Shown piece after piece: positions 46,601 through 53,647 of a stretch of DNA of 64,000 nucleotides. This stretch comes from Paraburkholderia panacisoli (GTDB lineage Bacteria > Pseudomonadota > Gammaproteobacteria > Burkholderiales > Burkholderiaceae). Under the pieces are notes generated by a model. The model made no database searches. It was not told the origin of the DNA and worked only from the letters and a program-made list of their open reading frames with translations. Positions within the stretch are counted from its first letter, which is position 1. Every line of letters begins with the position of its first letter. Location of the stretch: the NCBI RefSeq assembly GCF_008369935.1, contig NZ_VTUZ01000004.1, positions 310,001-374,000 on the forward strand, given 5' to 3'. Both the position numbers and the translations under genes were made by a program.

Positions 46601-46897
46601 GCCCTGATGGAAAAAGATCTTCACCACCGAGACGCCGTTCAGCGATTGCGACTCGATATGTTCGATGTCGTCGACATCCGAGGTCAGCGCGCGCTCGTAA
46701 TTGGACGTGATGCGATTGGCCATGTCCTGCGCGGAAAAGCCGTTATACGTCCAGACGATGCTGACCACGGGAATGTCGATATTCGGAAAGATATCGGTCG
46801 GCGTGCGAAGTATCGCAAGCGGGCCGACGATAAAGATCAGCACGGCGAGGACCACGAAGGTATAGGGCCGGCGTAGTGCGAGCGTGACGATCCACAT
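43673..46897 (-). CDS. RND efflux transporter permease
   Basis: A 1074-residue inner-membrane proton/drug antiporter with twelve spans and two large periplasmic loops, first membrane helix at about 13-31. The proton-relay Asp pair is visible in VGILVDDATVAIENI (TM4). The HME-type metal permeases read differently here, so this looks closer to multidrug or solvent pumps than to CusA, despite the neighbouring heavy-metal-type sensor pair. It leads the operon (permease, adaptor, channel); permease-first order is less common than adaptor-first. AGGAA precedes ATG 46897. Upstream lie two ATTAC-N6-GTTAT elements that match the two-component system promoter. Confidence 0.95.
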   Translation of the reverse strand: MWIVTLALRRPYTFVVLAVLIFIVGPLAILRTPTDIFPNIDIPVVSIVWTYNGFSAQDMANRITSNYERALTSDVDDIEHIESQSLNGVSVVKIFFHQGADINRAIAEAASNSASILRVLPPGTLPPNIITYNASTVPILQLGLSSNTLSEQQLYDLGNSAIRTQLATVQGASVPLPFGGKVRQIMVDIDPRALQAKGLAPLDVVNAVNAQNLILPGGTAKIGTKEYNVQMNGSTDTVAALNDLPVKTVAGGVVYVRDVAHVRDGYAPQTNIVRADGKRAALLTIEKSGSTSTLTIIQQVKAMLPHIAAGLPSALHITALSDQSVFVKSAVVGVAREALIAAALTALMILLFLGSWRATLIIAVSIPLAVLTSLIALSALGQTINIMTLGGLALAVGILVDDATVAIENITHHLENGEPLHDAILNGSGEIAVPTFVSTLSICIVFVPMFLLSGVARYLFVPMAEAVVFAMIASYFFSRTLVPTLAMYLMRARSQTPVSGNGPIARLVRFQAGFEHRFESLRARYRGVLGAALASPRRFIVIFLVLCIGSLALLPFAGRDFFPAVDTGEIRLHLRAPTGTRIEDTARLTDEVEARVRQVIPQQQLAALLDNIGVPVSGINLTYDSSDPIGPEDADVMISLAPKHQPTAQYVATLRTTLAKDFPGVTFAFLPADIVSQILNFGLPAPIDIQIVGNKLDANRVVADKLLAQLRGVRGLVDARIQQPGDEPAINVNVDRTRAIQAGLLQRDVSQNLLIALSGSSQTTPNFWLDPRNGVSYPLMAMMPQYDINSLQALANIPIAQSGPATAVPVPGAPAPQNLLGALSTLTRATQQAVVSHYNVQPVLDIFASTQGRDLGGVAADVNRLVDQIRPQLPPGASIVVRGQVQAMQDSFSGLASGLVFAIALVYLLMVVNFQSWLDPMIIVSGLPGSLAGIAWMLFSTGTRVSVPALTGTILCIGIATANSILVINTAREFHHGGRPPLQAALDAGFGRFRPVLMTALAMLIGMLPMALGLGDGGEQNAPLGRAVIGGLALGTVSTLLFVPVVYGMVHAWLDQRRAARTRILEAGVAARID

Positions 46898-47030
46898 AAC
46901 GGGTTCCTGAAGAGAAGCGAAGGAAGGCGCGCGTCGTGTCAGAGCCGCAAGGGGCGGATGAGCGGACGTGACGCGGGCTTCATGAGTCAGGAGTGTGAAG
47001 GCGGGGCGCTTACCAACTGCGGTCGGCTAG

Positions 47031-47046
47031 ATTACTGTTCTGTTAT
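47031..47046. promoter_or_regulatory. Candidate operator ATTAC-N6-GTTAT, copy 1
   Basis: ATTAC-TGTTCT-GTTAT lies 134 bases upstream of the RND permease start. It differs by one base from the perfect palindrome at 38615 in the response-regulator promoter, suggesting control by that regulator. Confidence 0.5.
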
Positions 47047-47109
47047 CTGGGGGTCTTATCGCAGGCGCGAGGCGGCGGGTCCGGCGCGGCAATGCAGCGC
47101 GACGACCGG

Positions 47110-47125
47110 ATAACAAAACGGTAAT
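47110..47125. promoter_or_regulatory. Candidate operator ATAAC-N6-GTAAT, copy 2
   Basis: ATAAC-AAAACG-GTAAT is, read on the other strand, ATTAC-N6-GTTAT, the same element as copy 1. It sits 213 bases before the RND permease and 90 bases before the DUF4148 gene, so it could serve either. Confidence 0.45.
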
Positions 47126-47214
47126 CCGCGCGTCAGTGCTCCGACAGCTCGAATGACAAGAATGGTAGGCGTGGTTCAGGCCACTCATTTCTTGCCCATA
47201 CCCGGAGAGACATC

Positions 47215-47502
47215 ATGAAACTGCTTACCGCTATTGCCGTTGCCGCCCTCACGCTGCCGTTCGGCGCGAATGCCTTTGCTCAAACTACTTCGTCAGGACT
47301 GACGCGGGCCGAAGTGATCGCGCAGTTGCAGCAGGCGCAGGCCGAAGGGCTGGTGCCCGCGCCGAAATACGACTATCCGCCGTCGGCGGCCACGATTGCG
47401 CGTAACCGCGAGCTCTACGCGATCCAGCACGGCACGGATCACGCGGCTGAGATGGCAACGGCGGCCGGGGCCGCCGTGCAAGCCGAGCCGGCAACCAATT
47501 GA
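47215..47502 (+). CDS. DUF4148 secreted protein
   Basis: A 95-residue exported protein. A signal peptide (LLTAIAVAALTLPFGANAFA) is followed by the DUF4148 pattern SGLTRAEVIAQLQQAQAEGLVP and a basic/aromatic segment YDYPPSAATIARNRELYA. The family is nearly exclusive to Burkholderia-type bacteria, where many paralogues occur; the function is unknown. CGGAGAGA before ATG 47215 sets the start. It is divergent from the RND operon, and the operator copy 2 lies 90 bases upstream, so it may share that stress control. Its last codons overlap an antisense gene remnant. Confidence 0.9.
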   Translation: MKLLTAIAVAALTLPFGANAFAQTTSSGLTRAEVIAQLQQAQAEGLVPAPKYDYPPSAATIARNRELYAIQHGTDHAAEMATAAGAAVQAEPATN

Positions 47503-47771
47503 GTGCGGGCTGGATCGCCGGCGCCGCCGGCGGCGGCCCAATCCACCGCCGCATCGAACAGGCTCACGCCCGCTGGCGACGGATTGCCGAAGGTGTCGTT
47601 GTTCAGAAAGAACATCATCTGCGGTGCAGGCGCGAGCGACTCATAGTTCATCGTCGCGCCTTTCTCATACGCGAAAATTGCCGCTTTCTCCGGCTGACCG
47701 TACAGCGTCGCGCCTGCCGAAGCGAACGTGACCTGCTCGGACACGCCGATGCTCTGCGGCCGGGCGCGCTG
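47439..47771 (-). pseudogene. C-terminal fragment of a larger extracellular protein
   Basis: A minus-strand frame that opens just after the TAG of the 56-residue membrane-protein gene. It has a possible GTG at 47744 and reads TLYGQPEKAAIFAYEKGATM, APAPQMMFFLNNDTFGNPSP and GVSLFDAAVDWAAAGG. The pattern (gxxxIFAYExGAxM ... R/MxFFLxxxTxxxLxxxGxxLFDAAxxWA) is what I would expect near the C-terminus of large secreted, glycan-related or PKD/fibronectin-like proteins. The protein-like codons stop around 47530, where it runs into the DUF4148 gene antisense. It lacks any signal peptide, ribosome-binding site or N-terminal domain. I read it as a decayed gene end, but a small intact gene cannot be excluded. 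Confidence 0.45.
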
Positions 47772-47942
47772 CTACGAGCGGTCGCGGCTGCGTGCGCGGG
47801 TCGCGCCGGTGATGACCGCCACGCCGAGCAGAATGACGGCCACGATTTCGATCGTGTGTTGAGCGACGTGCAGGGTCATCAATCCCCACGACACGCCGCC
47901 GATCAGAATGATCCAGCCAGCCAGATAAATGAGCAGGGTCAT
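47772..47942 (-). CDS. Small two-span membrane protein
   Basis: A 56-residue protein with two hydrophobic segments (about 3-20 LLIYLAGWIILIGGVSWG and 28-45 IEIVAVILLGVAVIT) and a basic tail TRARSRDRS. The N-out/C-in topology is suggested by the positive tail. GAGGAG about eight bases before ATG 47942 makes translation likely, so the much longer upstream frame is not used. Function unknown; similar small proteins are scattered through Burkholderiales. Confidence 0.7.
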   Translation of the reverse strand: MTLLIYLAGWIILIGGVSWGLMTLHVAQHTIEIVAVILLGVAVITGATRARSRDRS

Positions 47943-48199
47943 CGGTGTTCTCCTCGTTCGATTCGACGGATGGCCCCGATTGCGTCTCGTGGAAAGCGCG
48001 ACCGGATGCCCCGATTGATCCGTTGAAGTCGCGAGGCGCTGACGATCGACCGGTGGTCGGCGTCGCAGGCCTGCGATCAATGGGTCTATCGAGACGCAGG
48101 TTCCGTGCCCGGCCCGGCCAGGTCGCCGCGCGGCGCGCCGCGATGCGCGCGGCAACCCCACGGCTGACGGCGGTTCCACCCCGCAAGCGCGGTATCCGT

Positions 48200-49090
48200 T
48201 CAGCGCGCTGCGTCCGGCTTTGCGAAGCGCTCGCGCAGATGGTCGATTGCGCGGGCCGCGCAGTTGGACACGGGCCATTCCGAGCGATGAATCAGCCACA
48301 GCGTATCGACCACGGGTGGGCCGCATTCGACCACTGCGATGTCGTCCTGCCTCGGAAACGCGCTGCGCGCGTAGCGCGGAATCACGGTGAAGCCCAGCCC
48401 GCGCGCCACCGGTTCAAGGATCAGCCCGATCTGGTTGCTGAAGCCCTGGCGGCGCAGCGTATGAATGCCGGGGCTGCCGGGAAAACGCCGGCTCAGCAAA
48501 CGGCTCGCCATCGCCTGGCCGTCCGGGTGGTCGATGAAGCCGAGCCGTTCGAGATCGGCCCATTCATGGATCTCGGCATGAGCGGCGGGCGCTACCAGTT
48601 CGAGCGGCTCTTCGGTGAAGTGGCTGGCGCTCAGACGCGCGTCGTCCGGCTTGAGCGTAACGAGGCCGAGTTCGTACTGGTTCTGCAGCACGGCGGCGAG
48701 CACTTCGGGATCGGGCGCGAAACGGTGGCGCACCACCCAGCCGGGGTGCGCCTGCTGCAGCGCGAGCAGCATCGGAAACAGCGCGAGCCCGATGCTGCCC
48801 GGACTGATCAGGCTGATCTCCCCGGATTCCGCGTCCGCGCCGCTCAGGCGCAGCCGTAGGCGCTTGTCGGCCAGATCCAGCTCGGCGCAGTAGGCGAGCA
48901 GCGCGTTGCCGGCCGGCGTCAGTTCGAGCTGGCGCGGACGCCGGATTGCCAGCAGGCCGAGTTCATTCTCCAGATGCCGCAGATGCTGGCTGACCGCCGC
49001 CTGCGTCAATTGGAGGCGCTCGGCGGTGCGCGTAAAGCTGCCCAACTCGGCCAGCGTGGTGAACGTTCGCAGCCACTGGGGATTCAGCAT
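48200..49090 (-). CDS. LysR-family transcriptional regulator
   Basis: A 296-residue LysR-type regulator. The N-terminal helix-turn-helix is WLRTFTTLAELGSFTRTAERLQLTQAAVSQHLRHLENELGLL (about 6-47), followed by the long linker helix and the periplasmic-binding-like effector domain (about 90-290). It reads divergently from a 37-residue ORF and an Old Yellow Enzyme gene. A CGATAA-T-TTATCG palindrome lies 2 bases upstream of its start codon, as expected for an autoregulated LysR gene. The probable target is therefore the divergent oxidoreductase; the inducer is unknown. Confidence 0.94.
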   Translation of the reverse strand: MLNPQWLRTFTTLAELGSFTRTAERLQLTQAAVSQHLRHLENELGLLAIRRPRQLELTPAGNALLAYCAELDLADKRLRLRLSGADAESGEISLISPGSIGLALFPMLLALQQAHPGWVVRHRFAPDPEVLAAVLQNQYELGLVTLKPDDARLSASHFTEEPLELVAPAAHAEIHEWADLERLGFIDHPDGQAMASRLLSRRFPGSPGIHTLRRQGFSNQIGLILEPVARGLGFTVIPRYARSAFPRQDDIAVVECGPPVVDTLWLIHRSEWPVSNCAARAIDHLRERFAKPDAAR

Positions 49091-49092
49091 AA

Positions 49093-49105
49093 CGATAATT
49101 TATCG
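49093..49105. promoter_or_regulatory. LysR-type operator candidate
   Basis: CGATAA-T-TTATCG is an inverted repeat with one centre base, directly upstream of the LysR gene start. A third half-site, CGATAA, follows at 49109-49114. It fits the T-N11-A style of LysR sites and could control both directions. Confidence 0.5.
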
Positions 49106-49190
49106 AGTCGATAATCTGGACGTGGTTTTAATTATAGCGACGAAGCCCTAATCTAGTAGCCAGCCACTTTCCCGGCAGGGAGCCTTATTC

Positions 49191-49304
49191 ATGTCCACGA
49201 ACCGTACCGGATGGTCTTCAGGACAGGAAGACCCGTCCGGCAAACTCCTCGTGATCTACAGCCATAGCTACGAGCTGACCTACCCGGCCGGCGCATACCA
49301 GTGA
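49191..49304 (+). CDS. 37-residue ORF between LysR and the oxidoreductase gene
   Basis: A short frame beginning at ATG 49191 with AGGGAG about nine bases upstream, ending at TGA 49304. The product MSTNRTGWSSGQEDPSGKLL continues VIYSHSYELTYPAGAYQ. It has no signal peptide and no similarity that I recognise. It may be a leader peptide, a small protein or the surviving head of a lost gene. It points toward the oxidoreductase gene, which starts 90 bases later. I cannot tell whether it is functional. Confidence 0.4.
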   Translation: MSTNRTGWSSGQEDPSGKLLVIYSHSYELTYPAGAYQ

Positions 49305-49394
49305 GCGTTTCGGCGGCGGTAGTCGCCGGGCAAGCCGCCGGCCGCCGTCGACCCGCATCGCACCGCATCACCTAAACACCATCGGAAAACACGA

Positions 49395-50495
49395 ATGTCA
49401 GCACTTTTCACCCCCTTCAAGCTCAAAGACGTCGAGCTGCGCAACCGCATCGCCGTGCCGCCCATGTGCCAGTACAGCGCCGTCGACGGCCTGACCAACG
49501 CGTGGCATCAGACGCACTACGGCAGCATTGCGCGCGGCGGCGCGGGTCTCGTGATCGTCGAGGCGACGGCGGTGTCGCCGGAAGGGCGCATCACGCCCGG
49601 CTGCACCGGCTTGTGGAACGACGCGCAGGCCGAAGGCATGGCGCGGATCGCGGCATCGATCAAGGCGGCCGGCTCGGTGCCCGGCATCCAGATCGCGCAT
49701 GCGGGCCGCAAGGCGAGCGCGAACCGCCCGTGGGAAGGCGACGACCACCTCGCGGCCGGCGATCCGCGCGGCTGGGACACGCTGTCGCCGTCGGCGCTCG
49801 CGTTCGGCGCGAACCTGCCGAAGGTGCCGAAGGCGATGACGCTCGACGACATCGCTCGAGTCAAAGCGGACTTCGTGGCCGCGGCCCGACGCGCGCGCGA
49901 TGCGGGCTTCGAGTGGCTCGAACTCCATTTTGCGCACGGCTACCTCGCGCAGAGCTTCTTCTCGATCCACGCGAACCAGCGCGACGACCAATACGGTGGC
50001 GACCTCGCGGGCCGCAGCCGCTTCTTGCTGGAAACGCTCGACGCGGTGCGCGAAGTGTGGCCGGAGAACCTGCCGCTGACCGCGCGCTTCGGCGTGATCG
50101 AATACGACGGGCGCGATGACGAGACGCTCGCGGAATCCATCGAGCTGACCCAGGCGTTCCGCCGCGGCGGCCTCGACATGCTGAGCGTGAGCGTCGGATT
50201 CTCGACGCCGGCCGCGCGCATTCCGTGGGGACCCGCGTTTCTCGCGCCGATCGCGCAACGGGTGCGGCGCGAGGCCGGCTTGCCGGTGTCGTCGGCATGG
50301 GGTATCGACTCGCCGGCAATCTGCGAGCGCACCGTCGCCGATGGGCAGCTGGATCTGGTGATGGTGGGCCGCGCGCATCTGGCCGATCCGCACTGGCCGT
50401 ATCACGCGGCCTTGAATCTGAAGGCGCAGCGGCCGTCGTGGGTGTTGCCCGCGCCTTACGCGCATTGGCTCGAACGTTATGCGGTGGCGCAGTAA
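49395..50495 (+). CDS. NADH:flavin oxidoreductase, Old Yellow Enzyme (YqjM/XenA class)
   Basis: A 366-residue FMN enzyme of the thermophilic-like OYE class. The N-terminal PFKLKDVELRNRIAVPPMCQYSA carries the conserved Cys of that class (residue 25) that tunes FMN. The catalytic pair and substrate site lie in HFAHGYLAQSFFS (about 177-189), with the His residue that activates the alkene and the conserved tyrosine, then GRSRFLLETLDAVR. It reduces activated C=C bonds, for example in enones, nitroaromatics or xenobiotics, using NAD(P)H. The start has CGGAAAA upstream. Regulation by the divergent LysR gene is likely. Confidence 0.93.
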   Translation: MSALFTPFKLKDVELRNRIAVPPMCQYSAVDGLTNAWHQTHYGSIARGGAGLVIVEATAVSPEGRITPGCTGLWNDAQAEGMARIAASIKAAGSVPGIQIAHAGRKASANRPWEGDDHLAAGDPRGWDTLSPSALAFGANLPKVPKAMTLDDIARVKADFVAAARRARDAGFEWLELHFAHGYLAQSFFSIHANQRDDQYGGDLAGRSRFLLETLDAVREVWPENLPLTARFGVIEYDGRDDETLAESIELTQAFRRGGLDMLSVSVGFSTPAARIPWGPAFLAPIAQRVRREAGLPVSSAWGIDSPAICERTVADGQLDLVMVGRAHLADPHWPYHAALNLKAQRPSWVLPAPYAHWLERYAVAQ

Positions 50496-50503
50496 TGCAA
50501 GGC

Positions 50504-50539
50504 GGTCGCGCGTCGCGATGGCGATGGCGATGCGCGACC
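50504..50539. terminator. Bidirectional hairpin between the OYE and IclR genes
   Basis: GGTCGCGC (50504-50511) and GCGCGACC (50532-50539) form an 8-bp perfect stem between two convergent genes; the loop contains a GCGATG repeat. No T-run follows, so termination is plausible but unproven. Confidence 0.4.
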
Positions 50540-50574
50540 GTTCCGTGCCGTTGCATGCAAGGTGAAACGGTAGG

Positions 50575-51396
50575 TCAGCGCCCCGAAGTCGGCCCGAGGC
50601 GCGCCGCGATAGTCCGGCAAGCCGCCAGCAACGGCTCGATATAACGCGTTTGCGCGTCGGCCTGATGGCGGAAGGTCGGCATGCTGATGCTCACGCAGCC
50701 TACCGCGCGTCCGTCGACGCCGCGAATCGCCGCGCCGTAGCAGGAGATCGCGACTTCGTTCTCTTCGCGGTCCTCGGCGTAGCCGCGTTGCGCGGTGAGG
50801 TTCACCTCGTTGCGGACCTCGTCGAGCGTGGTGAGCGTGTGTTCGGTGAAGCGCGCGAGCGGCGCGTCTTTTAGCAGCGCTTCGCGTTCGGCCTCGCCGA
50901 GCGTCGCAAGATATGCCTTGCCGACCGAACTCGATGTGAGCGACACGCGCGTGCCGATGCGTGACGCCATGCGCACCGCGTGCGGACTTTCGAGCTTTTC
51001 GATGTACACCATCTCGCCCTGGCTAGGTACTGCCAGGTGGATCGTCTCCGAGGTGATGTTGCGAAGTTCCACCAAGGCGTCGACCGCTGCGAGGCGCAGG
51101 TCCGAACGCTCCCAGCTGCGGCTCGCCAGATTGACGAGGCGCGGGCCGAGCGCGAACGTGTTGCCAGCGCCCGTGCCGACGATCAGCCCTTCGGCCTGCA
51201 ACGCGGCAACGATACGGTGGACAGTGGGGCGCGGATAGCCGCTCGCCGCGCTCAGCTTCGCGATATTCGGCGGCGTCTGGGCGTCGGCGATCAGTTGCAA
51301 TACGGCGATGAACTTGGAGAACGCGGCGGCGCCGGCAACGGTTTTGGCATCGGCGGCGCCGGCGTTGGGGGAAGGCTTGGAATCGGTGGTGGACAT
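50575..51396 (-). CDS. IclR-family transcriptional regulator
   Basis: A 273-residue regulator with an Ala/Ser-rich leader of about 25 residues and the IclR winged helix at about 25-85 (KFIAVLQLIADAQTPPNIAKLSAASGYPRPTVHRIVAALQAEGLI). The effector domain follows (about 95-265): DLRLAAVDALVELRNITSETIHLAVPSQGEMVYIEKL, and later ISMPTFRH. It is the last gene of the minus-strand cluster and probably represses the cupin-SDR-MFS-SDR operon. A TTCCGG-C-CCGGAA palindrome lies 42 bases upstream of its own start. The start ATG 51396 is chosen over an upstream in-frame start at 51414. Confidence 0.92.
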   Translation of the reverse strand: MSTTDSKPSPNAGAADAKTVAGAAAFSKFIAVLQLIADAQTPPNIAKLSAASGYPRPTVHRIVAALQAEGLIVGTGAGNTFALGPRLVNLASRSWERSDLRLAAVDALVELRNITSETIHLAVPSQGEMVYIEKLESPHAVRMASRIGTRVSLTSSSVGKAYLATLGEAEREALLKDAPLARFTEHTLTTLDEVRNEVNLTAQRGYAEDREENEVAISCYGAAIRGVDGRAVGCVSISMPTFRHQADAQTRYIEPLLAACRTIAARLGPTSGR

Positions 51397-51437
51397 CAGG
51401 CGAGGGTAGGGCACGGTTGAGCAATTATGCCTTTATT

Positions 51438-51450
51438 TTCCGGCCCGGAA
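51438..51450. promoter_or_regulatory. Palindrome upstream of the IclR gene
   Basis: TTCCGG-C-CCGGAA is a perfect 6-bp inverted repeat with one centre base, 42 bases before the IclR start and just past the SDR stop. It may be an autoregulatory site; its sequence differs from the 54943 palindrome, so this is uncertain. Confidence 0.35.
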
Positions 51451-51503
51451 GGTGGCCGGAGTGAGCCTGTTGTCGTGCGGATAGCATCTAGCGCGCGAGG
51501 CCG

Positions 51504-52232
51504 TCACGCGACCAGATAGCCACCGTCGACCGGCACGATCGCGCCCGTCATGAATGAAGCCGCCGGTGTGCAGAGAAACGCCGCGACCTGCGCGACTTCG
51601 TCGGGCGTGCCCCAGCGGCGCATCGGCGTGCGCTCCAGAATGGCTTGCGAGCGGCCGTCGTCGTCCTGCAAGGCCTGGGTCAGCGGCGTCGCGATCCAGC
51701 CCGGCGCGATCGCGTTCACGCGAATGCCATCGGCGGCATAAGCGAGCGCCAGCGACTTGGTCAATTGCGCGACCGCGCCCTTGCTCGCGCTGTACGCAGG
51801 CACCAGTCCGCCGCCGAAGAAACTCAGCATCGACGCCGTGTTCACGATGCAGCCCGAGGACGCCTTCAGCAACTCGCGCGCGGCCGAGCACACGCGCATC
51901 GTGCCGTTCAGGTTGATGTCCATCACGCGCTCGAACACCTCGATGCGATGTTCCTCGACGCGGCTGATCACGCCCGCGCAATTCACCGCGATATCGAGCC
52001 GCTCGAACGACCGCAACGCGGCGGCGACGTCATCGCCCGAACGCACGTCCAGCGTGACGCGCTGGATAGCGGGGTCGAGCGTATCCGGCGCGCCCTCGGG
52101 CAGCGGCAAACCTGCCGCGACCGTTTTCGCGCCGAGCCGCGCGAGCTGGTTCGCGATCGCCGCGCCGATGCCGGAGAAGCCGCCGGTGACGAGCGCGGCC
52201 TTGCCTTCGAGTAGTTGATTCTGGAATGTCAT
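51504..52232 (-). CDS. SDR-family oxidoreductase
   Basis: A 242-residue short-chain dehydrogenase. The cofactor motif TGGFSGIGAAIA (about 16-27), the NCAG structural motif (about 84-87) and the catalytic Ser/Tyr/Lys set in NTASMLSFFGGGLVPAYSASKGAVAQL (YxxxK: Tyr about 141, Lys about 145) are all present. Substrate is not evident. It follows the MFS gene by 19 bases and is transcribed with the cupin operon, so a role in a catabolic alcohol or ketone step is probable. Two SDRs in one operon suggest successive redox steps. ATG 52232 is used; the ribosome-binding site is weak. Confidence 0.92.
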   Translation of the reverse strand: MTFQNQLLEGKAALVTGGFSGIGAAIANQLARLGAKTVAAGLPLPEGAPDTLDPAIQRVTLDVRSGDDVAAALRSFERLDIAVNCAGVISRVEEHRIEVFERVMDINLNGTMRVCSAARELLKASSGCIVNTASMLSFFGGGLVPAYSASKGAVAQLTKSLALAYAADGIRVNAIAPGWIATPLTQALQDDDGRSQAILERTPMRRWGTPDEVAQVAAFLCTPAASFMTGAIVPVDGGYLVA

Positions 52233-52251
52233 GTGAGTCAGCAACGAGTGC

Positions 52252-53556
52252 TCAGGTTGGTTGGGTTTTGATCGCGTCGGGCAGCGGCGCGGGCGCCACT
52301 TCCTTGACGACGAACAGATAGACGAACGCGGCCGCGAACGCGACGCCCGCGCTGATCAGCAGCGCGTTGACGAACGAATGCGTCTGGTCGACGACGATGC
52401 CGGTGATCACCGGCGCAAACGAGCCGCCCAGATAGCCGCCGAAGTTCTGCATGCTGCCGAGCGAGGCCACGAGGTGGCGCGGCGCCGCGACGCTGACCAG
52501 CGCCCAAGCGGTGCCGCTCGACATATTCACGAAGAACATCGCGCATGACACATAGACGATCGCGAGCGTGGTGCTCGGCGTGTACGCGGCGGGCACGGTG
52601 AACGCCGCCGCGCCGATCAGGCCGATGCACAGCGGCCACTTGCGGCTGCGGATCGGCGCCATGCCGCGCTTGAGCAGGTAGTCGGCGATCACGCCGCTGC
52701 TCAGCATCCCGATGGTGCCGAAGATATACGGAATCGACACCAGCCAACCGGTGTGCGCGATGCTCAGATGACGCTCCTTCTCCAGATAGCCGGGCAGCCA
52801 CGTGAGGTACAGCCACACCATGTAGATCACGCCCATGAAGCCGAAGATCATCCCCCATGTATTGCGCAGCTTGAAGAGCGCGCCCCATTCGGCAAAGCTC
52901 AGGCCCTTCGGACGGTCCGCGGCCTTCTGCATGCCTTCGTCCAGGTGGGCGGTCTCGGTGTCGGTGAGCGCGACTTCATCGCGATTGCGGTAGACCACGT
53001 ACCAGCCGATCGCCACCAGAACGCCGAGCACACCCATGATGATGAACATGGCGCGCCATCCGAAAGCCAGCATCAGCACGGTGAGCAGCGGCGGGGCGAT
53101 CATCGGCGCGATGGTCGACGACGAGATGAAGGTGCCGGTCGGGCGGCCGCGCTCGCGCACCGCGAACCATTCGTTGACCACCTTCGCACCTGCCGGGAAC
53201 AGCGGCGCTTCGGCTACGCCGAGCACGACGCGCGCGGCGAGGAAATGATTGAGCGTCTGGATGAAGCCGCCCGCGACCTGCGCGAGCGACCACAGGAGCA
53301 TGCCGAGCCCCAGCATCACGCGTGAGCCGAAACGGTCGAGCAGCGCGCCCACCGGCAACTGCGCGAACGCGTAGGAGAGCGAAAACGCCGACAGCAGCAG
53401 CCCCATCTGCGACGCCGACAGATGAAGCTCCTGGCTTACCAGATGATTGGCGATCGACAGCGTGCTGCGATCGAGGTAGTTGACGATGCCCGCGACCGTC
53501 AGAAAGACGACCGCGACCACCTGGATGCGTTTCAGACGCTGTGACTTCTGAAGCAT
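52252..53556 (-). CDS. MFS transporter, anion:cation symporter (ACS) type
   Basis: A 434-residue twelve-span transporter. The N-terminal signature IVNYLDRSTLSIANHLVSQEL and ALLDRFGSRVMLGLGM loop motif are characteristic of the ACS family, which imports organic acids such as hexuronates, phthalate-type and hydroxy-aromatic acids. The central loop (about 195-225) is charged. It is the third gene in the minus-strand operon and likely takes up the catabolic substrate. AGGAG seven bases upstream fixes ATG 53556. The neighbouring cupin suggests an aromatic or hydroxyketone acid as substrate; that is an inference. Confidence 0.93.
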   Translation of the reverse strand: MLQKSQRLKRIQVVAVVFLTVAGIVNYLDRSTLSIANHLVSQELHLSASQMGLLLSAFSLSYAFAQLPVGALLDRFGSRVMLGLGMLLWSLAQVAGGFIQTLNHFLAARVVLGVAEAPLFPAGAKVVNEWFAVRERGRPTGTFISSSTIAPMIAPPLLTVLMLAFGWRAMFIIMGVLGVLVAIGWYVVYRNRDEVALTDTETAHLDEGMQKAADRPKGLSFAEWGALFKLRNTWGMIFGFMGVIYMVWLYLTWLPGYLEKERHLSIAHTGWLVSIPYIFGTIGMLSSGVIADYLLKRGMAPIRSRKWPLCIGLIGAAAFTVPAAYTPSTTLAIVYVSCAMFFVNMSSGTAWALVSVAAPRHLVASLGSMQNFGGYLGGSFAPVITGIVVDQTHSFVNALLISAGVAFAAAFVYLFVVKEVAPAPLPDAIKTQPT

Positions 53557-53647
53557 GTTTGTCTCCTGCGCAAGTGACTTGCTGGATGATTGGAATAGTG
53601 CGGGTACTAAAGCGGAGCAACGACGCTGCAACCACGATTCAGGCGCA

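Larger units (their letters stand above)
46898..47214. other. Divergent promoter region of the RND operon and the DUF4148 gene
   Basis: About 317 bases with no ORF. The two palindromic elements at 47031-47046 and 47110-47125 are described separately and are the only clear signals. Confidence 0.5.

Noticed and set aside
47293..47554. Minus-strand ORFs of 82-89 codons over the DUF4148 gene
   Set aside because: They are Arg/Pro-rich antisense shadows of a gene with a clear signal peptide and family match.
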